The notes under the pieces are model-generated. The model saw nothing but the letters and a program-made list of their open reading frames with translations. It was not told the DNA's origin and did not search any database. Below are positions 25,847-34,888 of a DNA stretch of 64,000 bases, one piece after another. The stretch comes from an uncultured Gammaproteobacteria bacterium. GTDB taxonomy: Bacteria > Pseudomonadota > Gammaproteobacteria > HK1. Both the position numbers and the translations under genes were made by a program. The stretch is from contig OY282378.1 in the NCBI GenBank assembly GCA_958295835.1, positions 1,195,001 through 1,259,000 of the forward strand, in the 5' to 3' direction. Numbering within the stretch: the stretch's first letter is position 1; every line of letters starts with the position of its first letter.

Positions 25847-26599
25847 ATGAACGACCCCGCCACCATGCACATCGGGCCGCTGGGCTCCACCATCCACATC
25901 CTGCGCGCCGATGCCGGGACCATCGCCGAGCTCGCGGCCATCGATTGGACTTGCCGCTTCCGCCGGGTCTGCCTCGACCCGGTGCGTGGGGTCATCACCT
26001 TGATGGCGCCCTCGCGTCATCACGAGGATCTGACATCGATCTTCGACGACATCGTGGACGTCGCCGGGGGCGCCCTCGCCGGCGTCGCGAAGAAGCTCCG
26101 CAGCCCCCGGATCCGCCGGCGGAGCGAGCCGCCCGGCACGGGCATGGAGCCCGATTGCGCGTTCTATGTCGGCGAGCGCGCCAAAGGCTATTACGCGGCC
26201 CTCGTCAAAGGGGAAGAGGCGGCCGACGCCTACATCGAGCATACCGCGCCGGACTTGGTGGTGGAGGTTGAAATCACGCACGCCGACAAGGGAAAGGCCG
26301 AACGCTATGGGGAGATGGGGGTACGGGAGCTATGGCGGCTGTACGGTCGCAAGGGTACGAGGGAGCTGCGGGCGGAGTTCCTCGCCCTGCGTCCCGGCAG
26401 TGCGCCGCGCAATCTCGACGCCTCGGTGGTGCTGGAAGAGCTCACGCCGGACGACGTATGCGAGGCGGTGGACGGAGTGCGGTTCAGCCAGACCCACGAT
26501 GAGCGGGCAAAGGCGGTGACCCGGATCGTGCGCCGGCGGCGGGCGAGCGTGCGGGTGCGCGAGGAGGAGGCGCCGTACCACGCGAGCGATGCCGGTTAG
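25847..26599 (+). CDS. Uma2 (DUF820) family putative endonuclease
   Basis: About 250 residues. The Uma2 core is visible: [43 protein letters not shown] and [20 protein letters not shown], then [10 protein letters not shown]. The D...ExE/K arrangement fits the PD-(D/E)XK fold. Uma2 genes are common, often multi-copy, and of unknown biological role. The ATG at 25847 is a guess; one at 25865 also fits. The 382-bp gap before it (25465-25846) holds no recognisable gene. Confidence 0.75.
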   Translation: MNDPATMHIGPLGSTIHILRADAGTIAELAAIDWTCRFRRVCLDPVRGVITLMAPSRHHEDLTSIFDDIVDVAGGALAGVAKKLRSPRIRRRSEPPGTGMEPDCAFYVGERAKGYYAALVKGEEAADAYIEHTAPDLVVEVEITHADKGKAERYGEMGVRELWRLYGRKGTRELRAEFLALRPGSAPRNLDASVVLEELTPDDVCEAVDGVRFSQTHDERAKAVTRIVRRRRASVRVREEEAPYHASDAG

Positions 26600-26715
26600 A
26601 ATTCTCGCCTTGGTTCACCGTACGACCTGCTTCGATCCACCTCGTGAAAGGAACGGCAGGCGCCCTTGCGCGTCAGGCGATGGACGCGCATCGCAGACAG
26701 GACGGAGACGACGAC

Positions 26716-28698
26716 ATGCCTCGAATCACGCTGCCCGACGGCTCGGCCCGGCAGTTCGACGGCCCGGTGAGCGGGGCCGACGTCGCCGCGAGCATCGGCA
26801 AGGGACTGGCCAGGGCGGCGCTGGCGATCAAGGTGGACGGCGTCCTGCGTGACCTCGCCGCCACCATCGAGACCGACGCCTCCGTCGCCATCGTCACGAG
26901 GGATTCCGAGGAAGCGCTGGAGCTGCTGCGCCACGACGCGGCGCACGTTCTCGCCGAGGCGGTGAAGGAGCTCTACCCGGAGACGCAGATCACCATCGGG
27001 CCGGCGATCGAGAACGGTTTCTACTACGACTTCGCGCGCGAGCAGCCCTTCACCCCGGAGGATCTCGAGCGGATCGAGGCCCGGATGCGCGAGATCGTGG
27101 ATCGCGACGAGCCTATCTCGCGCGAGGAGTGGGATCGCGACGAAGCGATCCGGTTCTTCCGCGACTGGGGCGAGAAATACAAGGCGGAGATCATCGCGGG
27201 CATCCCGAGCGACGAGCCCGTCTCCCTGTACCGCCAAGGCGAGTGGATCGATCTCTGCCGGGGTCCCCACCTCCCCTCCACCGGCAAGCTCGGCAAGGCG
27301 TTCAAGCTGATGCGCATCTCGGGCGCGTACTGGCGCGGCGACTCCCGCAACGAGATGCTCCAGCGGGTCTACGGAACCGCTTGGGCGAACGAGAAACAGC
27401 TCAAGTCCTACCTCCACATGCTCGAAGAAGCCGAGCGGCGCGACCATCGCAAGCTCGGCCGCGAGATGGACCTCTACCATTTCCAGGAGGAATCGCCGGG
27501 CTCGGTGTTCTGGCATCCGAAGGGCCAGCGGCTCTTCCGGACGCTCATCCACTATGTCCGCGAGCGCCAGAGCGCGGTCGGCTACGTCGAGGTGGATACC
27601 CCGGAGCTCATGGACCGCGGCCTGTGGGAAGCGTCCGGCCACTGGGAGGCGTTCCGCGAGAACATGTTCACCTCGCAGACCGAGGACGGTCGGGTCTTCG
27701 CCCTGAAGCCGATGAACTGTCCGGGACACGTGCAGATCTTCAGAAACGGCCCGGTAAAGAGCCACCGCAGCCTGCCGATGCGCATCGCCGAGTTCGGGAA
27801 GGTGCACCGCTACGAGCCCTCCGGGGCGCTGCACGGGCTGATGCGGGTGCGCGCGTTCACCCAGGACGACGCGCACGTCTTCTGCACCGGCGGCCAGATC
27901 ACGCAGGAAGCGACGGCGATGTGTGATCTCATCCTCTCGATCTACCGCGACTTCGGGTTCGAGGACGTGCGCATCAAGTTCGCGGACCGCCCCGAGACCC
28001 GGGTGGGCTCGGACGCCATCTGGGACCAGGCGGAGGCCGCGCTGCGGGTGGCCATCGACTCGACCGGCCTCGAATACAGCCACAACCCCGGCGAGGGCGC
28101 GTTCTACGGGCCGAAGCTGGAGTTCGTGCTGCGCGACGCCATCGGCCGCGATTGGCAATGCGGTACCGTGCAGGTGGACTTCAACCTGCCGGGCCGGCTC
28201 GGGGCGTCCTACGTCGGCGAGGACGGCGAGCGCCACGTGCCGGTGATGATCCACCGCGCCATGCTCGGCTCGATCGAGCGCTTCGCCGGGATCCTCATCG
28301 AGCACTACGCGGGGCATCTGCCACTGTGGCTCGCGCCCCGGCACGCCGTCGTGTGCACGATCACTTCCGATGCGGACGCATACGCGGGCGAGGTCGTCGA
28401 GGCGTTGCGCGTGCGGGGGCTGCACGCCGAGGCCGACACCCGCAACGAGACGATCTCGTACAAGGTGCGCGAGCACTCGCACGCGAAAGCGCCCGTGATC
28501 CTCGCCCTCGGCAAGAGGGAGATCGAGCGCCGCGAGGTCTCGATGCGCCGGCTCGGCCGCCGGGGGCAGCGGGTGGTCGGCCTCGACGAGGCGGTCGAGG
28601 CTCTTGCCGGCGAGGTGGCGATGCGAGGCGCGGCCGGCGGAGAGGAATCCGCCGCTTCGGGGGGTGGATCAGTGTCGGGGGGTGGTGCGCGACGGTAG
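26716..28698 (+). CDS. thrS: Threonyl-tRNA synthetase
   Basis: 660 residues in the normal domain order: TGS (residues 1-60), the SAD editing domain with [11 protein letters not shown], then the class II core with motif 2 ([20 protein letters not shown]) and the zinc-binding Cys in MNCPGH, and an anticodon-binding domain. The ATG at 26716 gives MPRITLPDG; the upstream frame is not conserved. The last 20 or so residues ([17 protein letters not shown]) are an unusual low-complexity tail. The usual downstream infC-rpmI-rplT are absent; an antisense Uma2-type gene follows 26 bp later. Confidence 0.96.
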   Translation: MPRITLPDGSARQFDGPVSGADVAASIGKGLARAALAIKVDGVLRDLAATIETDASVAIVTRDSEEALELLRHDAAHVLAEAVKELYPETQITIGPAIENGFYYDFAREQPFTPEDLERIEARMREIVDRDEPISREEWDRDEAIRFFRDWGEKYKAEIIAGIPSDEPVSLYRQGEWIDLCRGPHLPSTGKLGKAFKLMRISGAYWRGDSRNEMLQRVYGTAWANEKQLKSYLHMLEEAERRDHRKLGREMDLYHFQEESPGSVFWHPKGQRLFRTLIHYVRERQSAVGYVEVDTPELMDRGLWEASGHWEAFRENMFTSQTEDGRVFALKPMNCPGHVQIFRNGPVKSHRSLPMRIAEFGKVHRYEPSGALHGLMRVRAFTQDDAHVFCTGGQITQEATAMCDLILSIYRDFGFEDVRIKFADRPETRVGSDAIWDQAEAALRVAIDSTGLEYSHNPGEGAFYGPKLEFVLRDAIGRDWQCGTVQVDFNLPGRLGASYVGEDGERHVPVMIHRAMLGSIERFAGILIEHYAGHLPLWLAPRHAVVCTITSDADAYAGEVVEALRVRGLHAEADTRNETISYKVREHSHAKAPVILALGKREIERREVSMRRLGRRGQRVVGLDEAVEALAGEVAMRGAAGGEESAASGGGSVSGGGARR

Positions 28699-28724
28699 CC
28701 GCGGGGTCGTCCTCGATGACCGCA

Positions 28725-29840
28725 TCAGTGGCGACGGAGACGCAGGATGCGCGCGCGGAAGTCCTGTTCGCTCTCGCAGGCGAACGCCGCCGCGACGACG
28801 GCGGCCCGCGGCGATTCGGCGAACCCCGGCACATCGGCCGGGAATCCCTCCGACACCTCGATGCCCCGAGCCGACAGCATCTGGCGCACCATCTCCGCCC
28901 GACCCTTTGCTTCGCCTTCGGCCAAGCCTTCCGCCCGGCTCTGGCTCCGCAGGGAACGCAGCAGCGGGTCGTCGTCCGGCCCCGTCCCCTCCCGTGCCCC
29001 CAACCCCCGGCCCAACCGTTCCAGAATCGCGTTCGTCCGCGCCGAACGCCCCACCTCGTTCATCGCCTCGTGGACATCCTCCGCCCGCCAGCCCGGAAAC
29101 GCCAAGCTCTCCGGCGACTCCCGGTAGACACCCCCCTCCAGCAGGTGAATCGTCAGCCCCGGCAACCGTCCCTTCGGACGGCTCGGCGCCCGAACGTCCG
29201 GCACCTCCACCCACAGCTCCGGGAACCCCCACGCCTCGTAGAGCTTCAGCTTCCCCCGCCGAACGTCCGTGGTGTGGTCCACCTCCAGCACCACGTCCGG
29301 GTAATTGTGCATCCCCACCACCATCGCATCGGCCCCCAGCAACTCCGCCCGCGACGGATGCAGGTACACCGTCTGGTCCGCCTGCATGATGCGCCTCGGC
29401 GAGCCACGCTCGCCGCGTTTCCCGTGCGCGTCGCGCACCAGCAGGTCCATCGAGCCGTAGCAGGAGATGGGGGAGCCGCGCACTGCGGCGATGCGCTCGA
29501 CCAGTCCCGCCAATCCGTGGGAGGGGTTCTCGTGGGTGGGGCTGGTGGGCTCGCGGACCATCCAGGCGGTTTCGGACTCGGCGTCCCAGATTTCGAGGCG
29601 TCCGTCGTAGCGGCGGAGCTGCGCATAGGTCATGGGCACGGCCTTGCAGCCGGTGAACTCCAGCTCCAACAGCGGCGGCCCGACCGGGACCGGCGTCCCA
29701 GGTGTCCCTGCCAGCGCTTCCGGCGTCGTCACGGGCGCCGCCCGCTCGGCCGGCGACGTGGCGGGCGCCGCTGGCCGTGTTTCCGTATCCGATCGCTCCG
29801 GCGCGAGCGGCGCGACGGTCGATGTATCCGTATCGTCCAT
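28725..29840 (-). CDS. Uma2-like (DUF820) protein with extended C-terminus
   Basis: 371 residues. After a Pro/Ala/Thr-rich N-terminus (residues 1-55) comes a Uma2-type core: TYAQLRRYDGRLEIWDAE, NPSHGLAGLVERI, YPDVVLEVDHTTDVRRGKLK and LYEAWGFPELWVEVP. The C-terminal third contains SRAEGLAEGEAKGRAE, a coiled segment seen in many Rpn/Uma2-type proteins. The ATG at 29840 is preferred over 29945. It is convergent with thrS. The 311-bp gap on its upstream side (29841-30151) holds no gene I can support. Confidence 0.72.
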   Translation of the reverse strand: MDDTDTSTVAPLAPERSDTETRPAAPATSPAERAAPVTTPEALAGTPGTPVPVGPPLLELEFTGCKAVPMTYAQLRRYDGRLEIWDAESETAWMVREPTSPTHENPSHGLAGLVERIAAVRGSPISCYGSMDLLVRDAHGKRGERGSPRRIMQADQTVYLHPSRAELLGADAMVVGMHNYPDVVLEVDHTTDVRRGKLKLYEAWGFPELWVEVPDVRAPSRPKGRLPGLTIHLLEGGVYRESPESLAFPGWRAEDVHEAMNEVGRSARTNAILERLGRGLGAREGTGPDDDPLLRSLRSQSRAEGLAEGEAKGRAEMVRQMLSARGIEVSEGFPADVPGFAESPRAAVVAAAFACESEQDFRARILRLRRH

Positions 29841-30151
29841 ACCAGCATTGTAGTCCGTGCCGGAAAGACAACGCCATTGACCTCGACCGGGGCCATTGAC
29901 CAAGGCATCTTCCCGAGGCTGACTGGTTCCCTCAATACTGCTCAAATCGATTCAATGGATTACGTTTGCCTGAGAAACTACGGCCCAACCGGGGGCACTG
30001 TAACGGGAATGACAGCCGGATCAACGGGATACTCCAACCTGTGGCCATCCCGACGGATGAGAACCGATTGACCCCGACCGTCTTCCAGTGCCTCGGACCC
30101 TCGTGCTCCTCCACTACCTCGCCGACGTCTCCGGGAGCCGATACTTCGCCC

Positions 30152-32569
30152 TTACCACTCCATCTCCCACGCCGCTCCGACGAGCCAGTCGCTCTCTCCC
30201 GGAGTGTGTCCCGCCTCGTGCGTCCACCCCGCCTTGAGTCCCAGCGTCCCCGGACCCCACCGCTGCATCCGTTCCAGCGCCATCCGGACCTCACGTCCCT
30301 CGGGCGGGAGTCCCACGCGGTGCTCCGCGTAGACGTGTTCGCCTTCGGGCGTCCTTCCGACGGGCAGCCGGAACCTCCCCTTTCCTGTCTCCGCGCGCAA
30401 CGGCTGGCTCAGGGAGAGCCGTGTGACCGCGTCCTCCGTCCGCCGTTCGGCGGTGACCCGTGCGGACGTGTAGAACGCGCTCCCCGCGCTGAACATCGTG
30501 CTGTTCCCATAGCGTGGGCGGCCGCTTGCGAGCGTCGCGTCCGTGCCGATGCGCCATCGCCCGTCGCTGTCCAGCGTCCACTGCCACTCGTGCCGCAGCC
30601 ACGTCATGCCGCCATCGACACCCTCGCCGAACGCCCCGTCGCTCCCTCCTCCGAGCCAGGCGTCGCGTTCCGCCGTGAAGCCGGCTCCGAAACCTCGCCC
30701 GTCTTCCGGGCGTAGCGCCAGCCCGGCGCCGTTCACTACACGCGCGCCTTCCACGAACGGTGCTCCGCCTTTTGCGCCGAGTTCCAGCCGCATGCCTCGC
30801 GGCGCGAGCGCCGTCCCCCGGGCCTCCCGCCAGGCGAACCCCGCCGCCGCTCCCGGCCTTTCGTCGTCCTGGCCCGCGTCCAGGGACGGGACGGGGCTGA
30901 CTTCATGCCCTCCGCCAGGTTGCACCAGCGTGCCCGCTCCCATCCAGAACGGCGCGTTCGCTGCGTCGAACCCCGCGATCTCCACGCCCCGCAGGCGTCC
31001 CGCCAAGTTTCCCCACGCCGATGGCGTGCGCAGCCACGTGGAGCGTAGGTCCGCCCTGAGCCCCGCAAGGCCCGTGGACAGCACGCCCATGGGGCGTATC
31101 GCCGCTTCGACGTCGAGCAGTCCGGCCCCGTGCGTCGCCGGAACCGAGTACGGACCGGTGTTGTCCGCCGTGTTCACCACCCGCAGTCCCGCTTCGCGTG
31201 GGGTGATCTGCCCGCGGAAGCGGTGCAGCACCACCGCCAGCGCCCCGGCCACCATCGGCGCCGACACCGATGCGCCGCCCTCGTCTTGCGGCGGCCCGGC
31301 GGCGCCGGCCGGCAGAACTTCCTTCACCGTCCACGGCGCCATCAGGCAGAAGTGGCGTCCGTCCCTGGACGCCACCCAGTCGGCCGGCAGCGGCCCGCAC
31401 GGGGTCGCGTTGCGGTTGAGGCTTCCGTCCGGGTCTACCCCCGCCACCGTCAGATGCAGCCCCCGCAGTGCCCGGTGGTGGTACGCCTGCCGGGTCTCCG
31501 CGTCCGGATGCGGAAGATCTCCATTGTTTCCCGCGGCGTACACGAACAGCGTCTTGTCCCGCTCCACGCGGTCGTCCTGCATCATCAGACGCCACGTCCC
31601 GGGCATGTGCGTTTCCAGCGCGCTCCAGCGCGCGAGCCATTCCCGCTCGTTCTCCTCGAGTTCCGCCACGGTGTCGATTGGCGGGCCGAAGGACCGGTTC
31701 ACGATGTCGACGCCCGTGTAGCGCCGCCGCATGTCGTTCGCCCAGAACGCGTCCAGCGTCTCGCGTCTCGCCCGGGTCGTGGTCGCGGCCCCCGCTTCGT
31801 CCACTTCGGCGTTGAACCGCATCGGCCTGATGTTCGCCTGCGAGACGCCGGCGACGACCGCCATGTCCGCTCCGCTCGCGAGGGCGATCGACACCACGCG
31901 CGCCCCCGGGGCGACGCCGCTGTACCGTCCAGCCGCGATCGCCGCGACCTGGGTCCCGTGCCACCGCGCGCCTCCCGCGAGCGCGCCCGGCCTCGTGTCC
32001 GCTTCCCGGAGCGCGGGCACTTCGTACCAGACGTCGGCGCCCGTCGCGCCTCCGCCGACGTGCCTGATGAACCGGCTGTCATCGACCGAAGGCCACCCTT
32101 CGGACTCCACGATCCGGCGCGCCGCCGCGCGCACCCCCTCTTCGCCGCGCACGTCCGTGACCTCACACGGCGGGTCCCGTCCGCCGCAGAGGGTTTCGAA
32201 GTCGAAGTATCCGTACACCAGCCAGGATTTTTCCCAATCCGCCCGTCCCTCGAACTCGGGATGCGTGAGATCGACCGGCGTGTCCTCGATGCCGATGGTG
32301 ACGCCCTGTCCGGTCCAGCCGGTGCGCCACGCCTCCTGCAGCGAGACCCGCCCCAGGGACGGCTGCCGGGCGAGACGTGTGCGGATGTCCGCCTCGCTCA
32401 GCGGTGTCGCCGGCACGGGCTCGCTCGGCGGTGTCGTCGGCACAGGTCCGTCCGGTCTCGTCTGCGACCCGCTTCCGCATCCCGTGAGGCCTGCCCAGAC
32501 GATCGCCCACGCCACCGCTCTCATCGCGCGTTCGCGTGCGCTTCGTCCTTTCGTCTCGCTCTGCATCAT
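30152..32569 (-). CDS. Surface subtilase (S8) lipoprotein with C-terminal beta-barrel-like region
   Basis: 805 residues. The signal peptide has lipobox LTGC (Cys31). The catalytic triad is Asp96 (GIEDTPVDLTHPE), His204 (RWHGTQVAAIAAG) and Ser434 (GGASVSAPMVAG), with the oxyanion Asn in AAGNNGD. Residues from about 500 have the alternating Gly/aromatic pattern of an outer-membrane barrel and end in Trp, as in autotransporters. A lipobox on an autotransporter passenger is notable. The ATG at 32569 follows GAGAGG. The GMC oxidoreductase gene is divergent, with a 189-bp shared promoter region. Confidence 0.8.
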   Translation of the reverse strand: MMQSETKGRSARERAMRAVAWAIVWAGLTGCGSGSQTRPDGPVPTTPPSEPVPATPLSEADIRTRLARQPSLGRVSLQEAWRTGWTGQGVTIGIEDTPVDLTHPEFEGRADWEKSWLVYGYFDFETLCGGRDPPCEVTDVRGEEGVRAAARRIVESEGWPSVDDSRFIRHVGGGATGADVWYEVPALREADTRPGALAGGARWHGTQVAAIAAGRYSGVAPGARVVSIALASGADMAVVAGVSQANIRPMRFNAEVDEAGAATTTRARRETLDAFWANDMRRRYTGVDIVNRSFGPPIDTVAELEENEREWLARWSALETHMPGTWRLMMQDDRVERDKTLFVYAAGNNGDLPHPDAETRQAYHHRALRGLHLTVAGVDPDGSLNRNATPCGPLPADWVASRDGRHFCLMAPWTVKEVLPAGAAGPPQDEGGASVSAPMVAGALAVVLHRFRGQITPREAGLRVVNTADNTGPYSVPATHGAGLLDVEAAIRPMGVLSTGLAGLRADLRSTWLRTPSAWGNLAGRLRGVEIAGFDAANAPFWMGAGTLVQPGGGHEVSPVPSLDAGQDDERPGAAAGFAWREARGTALAPRGMRLELGAKGGAPFVEGARVVNGAGLALRPEDGRGFGAGFTAERDAWLGGGSDGAFGEGVDGGMTWLRHEWQWTLDSDGRWRIGTDATLASGRPRYGNSTMFSAGSAFYTSARVTAERRTEDAVTRLSLSQPLRAETGKGRFRLPVGRTPEGEHVYAEHRVGLPPEGREVRMALERMQRWGPGTLGLKAGWTHEAGHTPGESDWLVGAAWEMEW

Positions 32570-32758
32570 GCCCCTCTCTTGCTGCGGATGGATCCGGCCC
32601 GCTTTCGATGGCGGTGCGGGAAGAATGGAAAGCCGCATTGCCTTTCCGGCACCCTACAATACCGGCTTGGACGGCGTGAAGGCGTTGACCGCCGTCCCTC
32701 GCGCGGCGCACGCTCACGGCAAGCGGTGCGCGCGGCAACGACGGTAGCTCCATCCTCC

Positions 32759-34384
32759 ATGAACGATCACGACTACGACTACATCATCGTCGGCGCCGGC
32801 TCGGCCGGGTGCGTGCTGGCCAACCGGCTCTCCGAGGATCCGGCGAAGCGCGTCCTGCTGCTGGAAGCGGGCGGCAAGGATGCAAGCCCGTGGATTTCCG
32901 TCCCGGTCGGCTTCGCGAAGCTGATGAACGACCGTCGTTACAACTGGTGCTTCGAGACCGAGCCCGAGGACAACGTCAACGGGCGGCGGATCCCCGTCCC
33001 GCGCGGCCGGACCCTCGGGGGATCCAGCGCGATCAACGGCATGCTCTACGTCCGAGGCCAGCCGCTCGACTACGACGTCTGGTCCCAGCTCGGCAACCGT
33101 GGCTGGTCGTACGAATCGGTCCTGCCGTACTTCCGCAAATCCGAGCATTTCGAGCGAGCCACCCGAACCGGAGCCGGCGACGCCCGCTCGACCGGCGGCC
33201 CGCTCGTGGTCACCGACATCTACGAACCGCACGAGATGGCCGACGCCTTCATCGAAGCGGCGGTCGCCTGCGGCTACCCCCGCAACCCCGACTACAACGG
33301 CGGCGATCAGGAAGGCGTGGGGTACTACCAGTGCACGATGCACGACGGACGCCGATGCAGCACCGCCCGCGCCTTTCTACAACCGGTCCGCCGCCGCGCC
33401 AACCTCCACGTCCGGACCCATGCCCATGCGAAGCGTGTTCTCTTCGACGGGAAACGCGCAGTCGGAGTGGCTTACGACGTCCGCGGGGATGCGCACGAGG
33501 CGGCGCGCGAAGCACGGGCGGGTGAAGTCATCCTGTCCGCCGGCGGCGTGCAGTCGCCGCAGTTGCTGGAGCTCTCGGGAGTGGGCGCGCCCGGACACCT
33601 GGCGTCGCTGGGCATCGACGTCGTCCATCCGCTCCCCGGGGTGGGCGAGAGCTACCGCGACCACTTCTTCCCCCGGATGAGCTGGCGGGCGACCCGGCGC
33701 ATCACGATGAACGAGCGCACCCGCGGGCTCAGGTTCGCAGTGGAGATCCTGCGCTACGCGCTCACCCGTCGCGGGGTGCTCACCTCCGCGCCGGCGTTCG
33801 GCCACGGATTCATCAGAACCCGCCCGGAGCTCGCGGGACCGGACGTGCAGCTTCTCTTCATGCCCGCGAGCTACGGCGACGCCAACGATCGGACCAGGCT
33901 CGACAGCGAGCCCGGCATGACGGTAGGGGTCTACCAGATGCGGCCCGAGTCGGTGGGCTCGATCCATGCGCGGTCCGCCGACCCCTATGCGCCGCCCGCG
34001 ATTCGTCCGAACTTCCTGTCGGCCGAGGAGGATCGGATCAGTCTTCTGGCAGGCATGCGCATCACCCGCCGGATCATGGAGCATCCGTGCATGGACGCCT
34101 GGCGGGCGCACGAGCTGAGGCCGGGGCCCGGCCGCAGCACCGACGAGGAGCTTCTCGATTATTGCCGCGAAACCGGCCAGACCGCCTACCACCCGGTCGG
34201 CACCTGCAAGATGGGCCACGATCCGATGGCGGTGGTCGATGATCGGCTGCGCGTGCACGGGGTCGAGCGGCTGCGCGTGATCGATGCCTCCATCATGCCC
34301 ACCCTGACCTCCGGAAACACGAATGCGCCCACGATCATGATCGCCGAGAAGGGCGCCGACATGATCAAGGAAGACGCCGCCTGA
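32759..34384 (+). CDS. GMC family oxidoreductase (choline dehydrogenase-like)
   Basis: 541-residue FAD-dependent alcohol dehydrogenase. The dinucleotide motif is [16 protein letters not shown] (residues 9-24). Two GMC signatures are present: [15 protein letters not shown], and [15 protein letters not shown]. The catalytic His lies in [10 protein letters not shown] and the Asn in SGNTNAPT near the C-terminus. The subfamily includes choline dehydrogenase BetA and long-chain alcohol oxidases; the substrate is not determined, and no betB is adjacent. Confidence 0.88.
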   Translation: MNDHDYDYIIVGAGSAGCVLANRLSEDPAKRVLLLEAGGKDASPWISVPVGFAKLMNDRRYNWCFETEPEDNVNGRRIPVPRGRTLGGSSAINGMLYVRGQPLDYDVWSQLGNRGWSYESVLPYFRKSEHFERATRTGAGDARSTGGPLVVTDIYEPHEMADAFIEAAVACGYPRNPDYNGGDQEGVGYYQCTMHDGRRCSTARAFLQPVRRRANLHVRTHAHAKRVLFDGKRAVGVAYDVRGDAHEAAREARAGEVILSAGGVQSPQLLELSGVGAPGHLASLGIDVVHPLPGVGESYRDHFFPRMSWRATRRITMNERTRGLRFAVEILRYALTRRGVLTSAPAFGHGFIRTRPELAGPDVQLLFMPASYGDANDRTRLDSEPGMTVGVYQMRPESVGSIHARSADPYAPPAIRPNFLSAEEDRISLLAGMRITRRIMEHPCMDAWRAHELRPGPGRSTDEELLDYCRETGQTAYHPVGTCKMGHDPMAVVDDRLRVHGVERLRVIDASIMPTLTSGNTNAPTIMIAEKGADMIKEDAA

Positions 34385-34411
34385 GCGGACGCGGAGAGAA
34401 CCCGGCCGCGC

Positions 34412-34770
34412 ATGGTGGACGCCGACACCATCGACGTGGCCGGCGAGCGCGTACGGCTCGGGAACGTCGATGCGCCGGAACGCGAACAGTCTTGCCGGCG
34501 TGCGGACGGCCGGCGCGACCGCTGCGGCCGGACGGCGACCCGGGCGCTACGGAATCGAATCGGCGGCGGATCGGTCACGTGCAGGATCGGCAGCCGCGGC
34601 GGCGGCAGTCGGGCGCTCGGAACGTGCTGCGCGGGCGGTGTGAACCTGAACGGCTGGCTCGTCGAGCGCGGACATGCACCGGCGTTTCGGCGCTACTCGA
34701 TGCAGTAGGTTCCCGAGGAAGACGTGGCCCGGGTGGGGATACACGCGAGGGAGCACGTACCCCGGCGTAC
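34412..34770 (+). pseudogene. SNase-like thermonuclease, nonsense-truncated
   Basis: The frame reads [27 protein letters not shown], the staphylococcal nuclease-like core, and continues to [24 protein letters not shown] at 34706-34708 sits where relatives have Tyr; beyond it the same frame continues [15 protein letters not shown], the expected tail. So one nonsense change truncated the gene. The N-terminus lacks a signal peptide and begins 28 bp after the GMC gene stop. Confidence 0.72.
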
Positions 34771-34829
34771 GCTGACCTCGGCCGGCACGTTCCGGTGTCG
34801 ACTCTGTTTCTCCGCCCTCCAGGAACCTC

Positions 34830-34860
34830 TTGACTTTCCAGCTACTGGAAGGTCTAGCTT
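34830..34860 (+). promoter_or_regulatory. CueR/MerR-type copper-responsive promoter
   Basis: A TTGACT -35 box (34830-34835) and TAGCTT -10 box (34855-34860) are separated by 19 bp, the over-long spacing typical of MerR-family promoters. Between them is a dyad ACTTTCC (34833-34839)-N7-GGAAGGT (34847-34853), one base off the CueR operator. It lies 28 bp before the copper ATPase start. No cueR gene is in the window. Confidence 0.85.
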
Positions 34861-34888
34861 TGCCGCGTCCCATCGAGAGCGCAACGCG

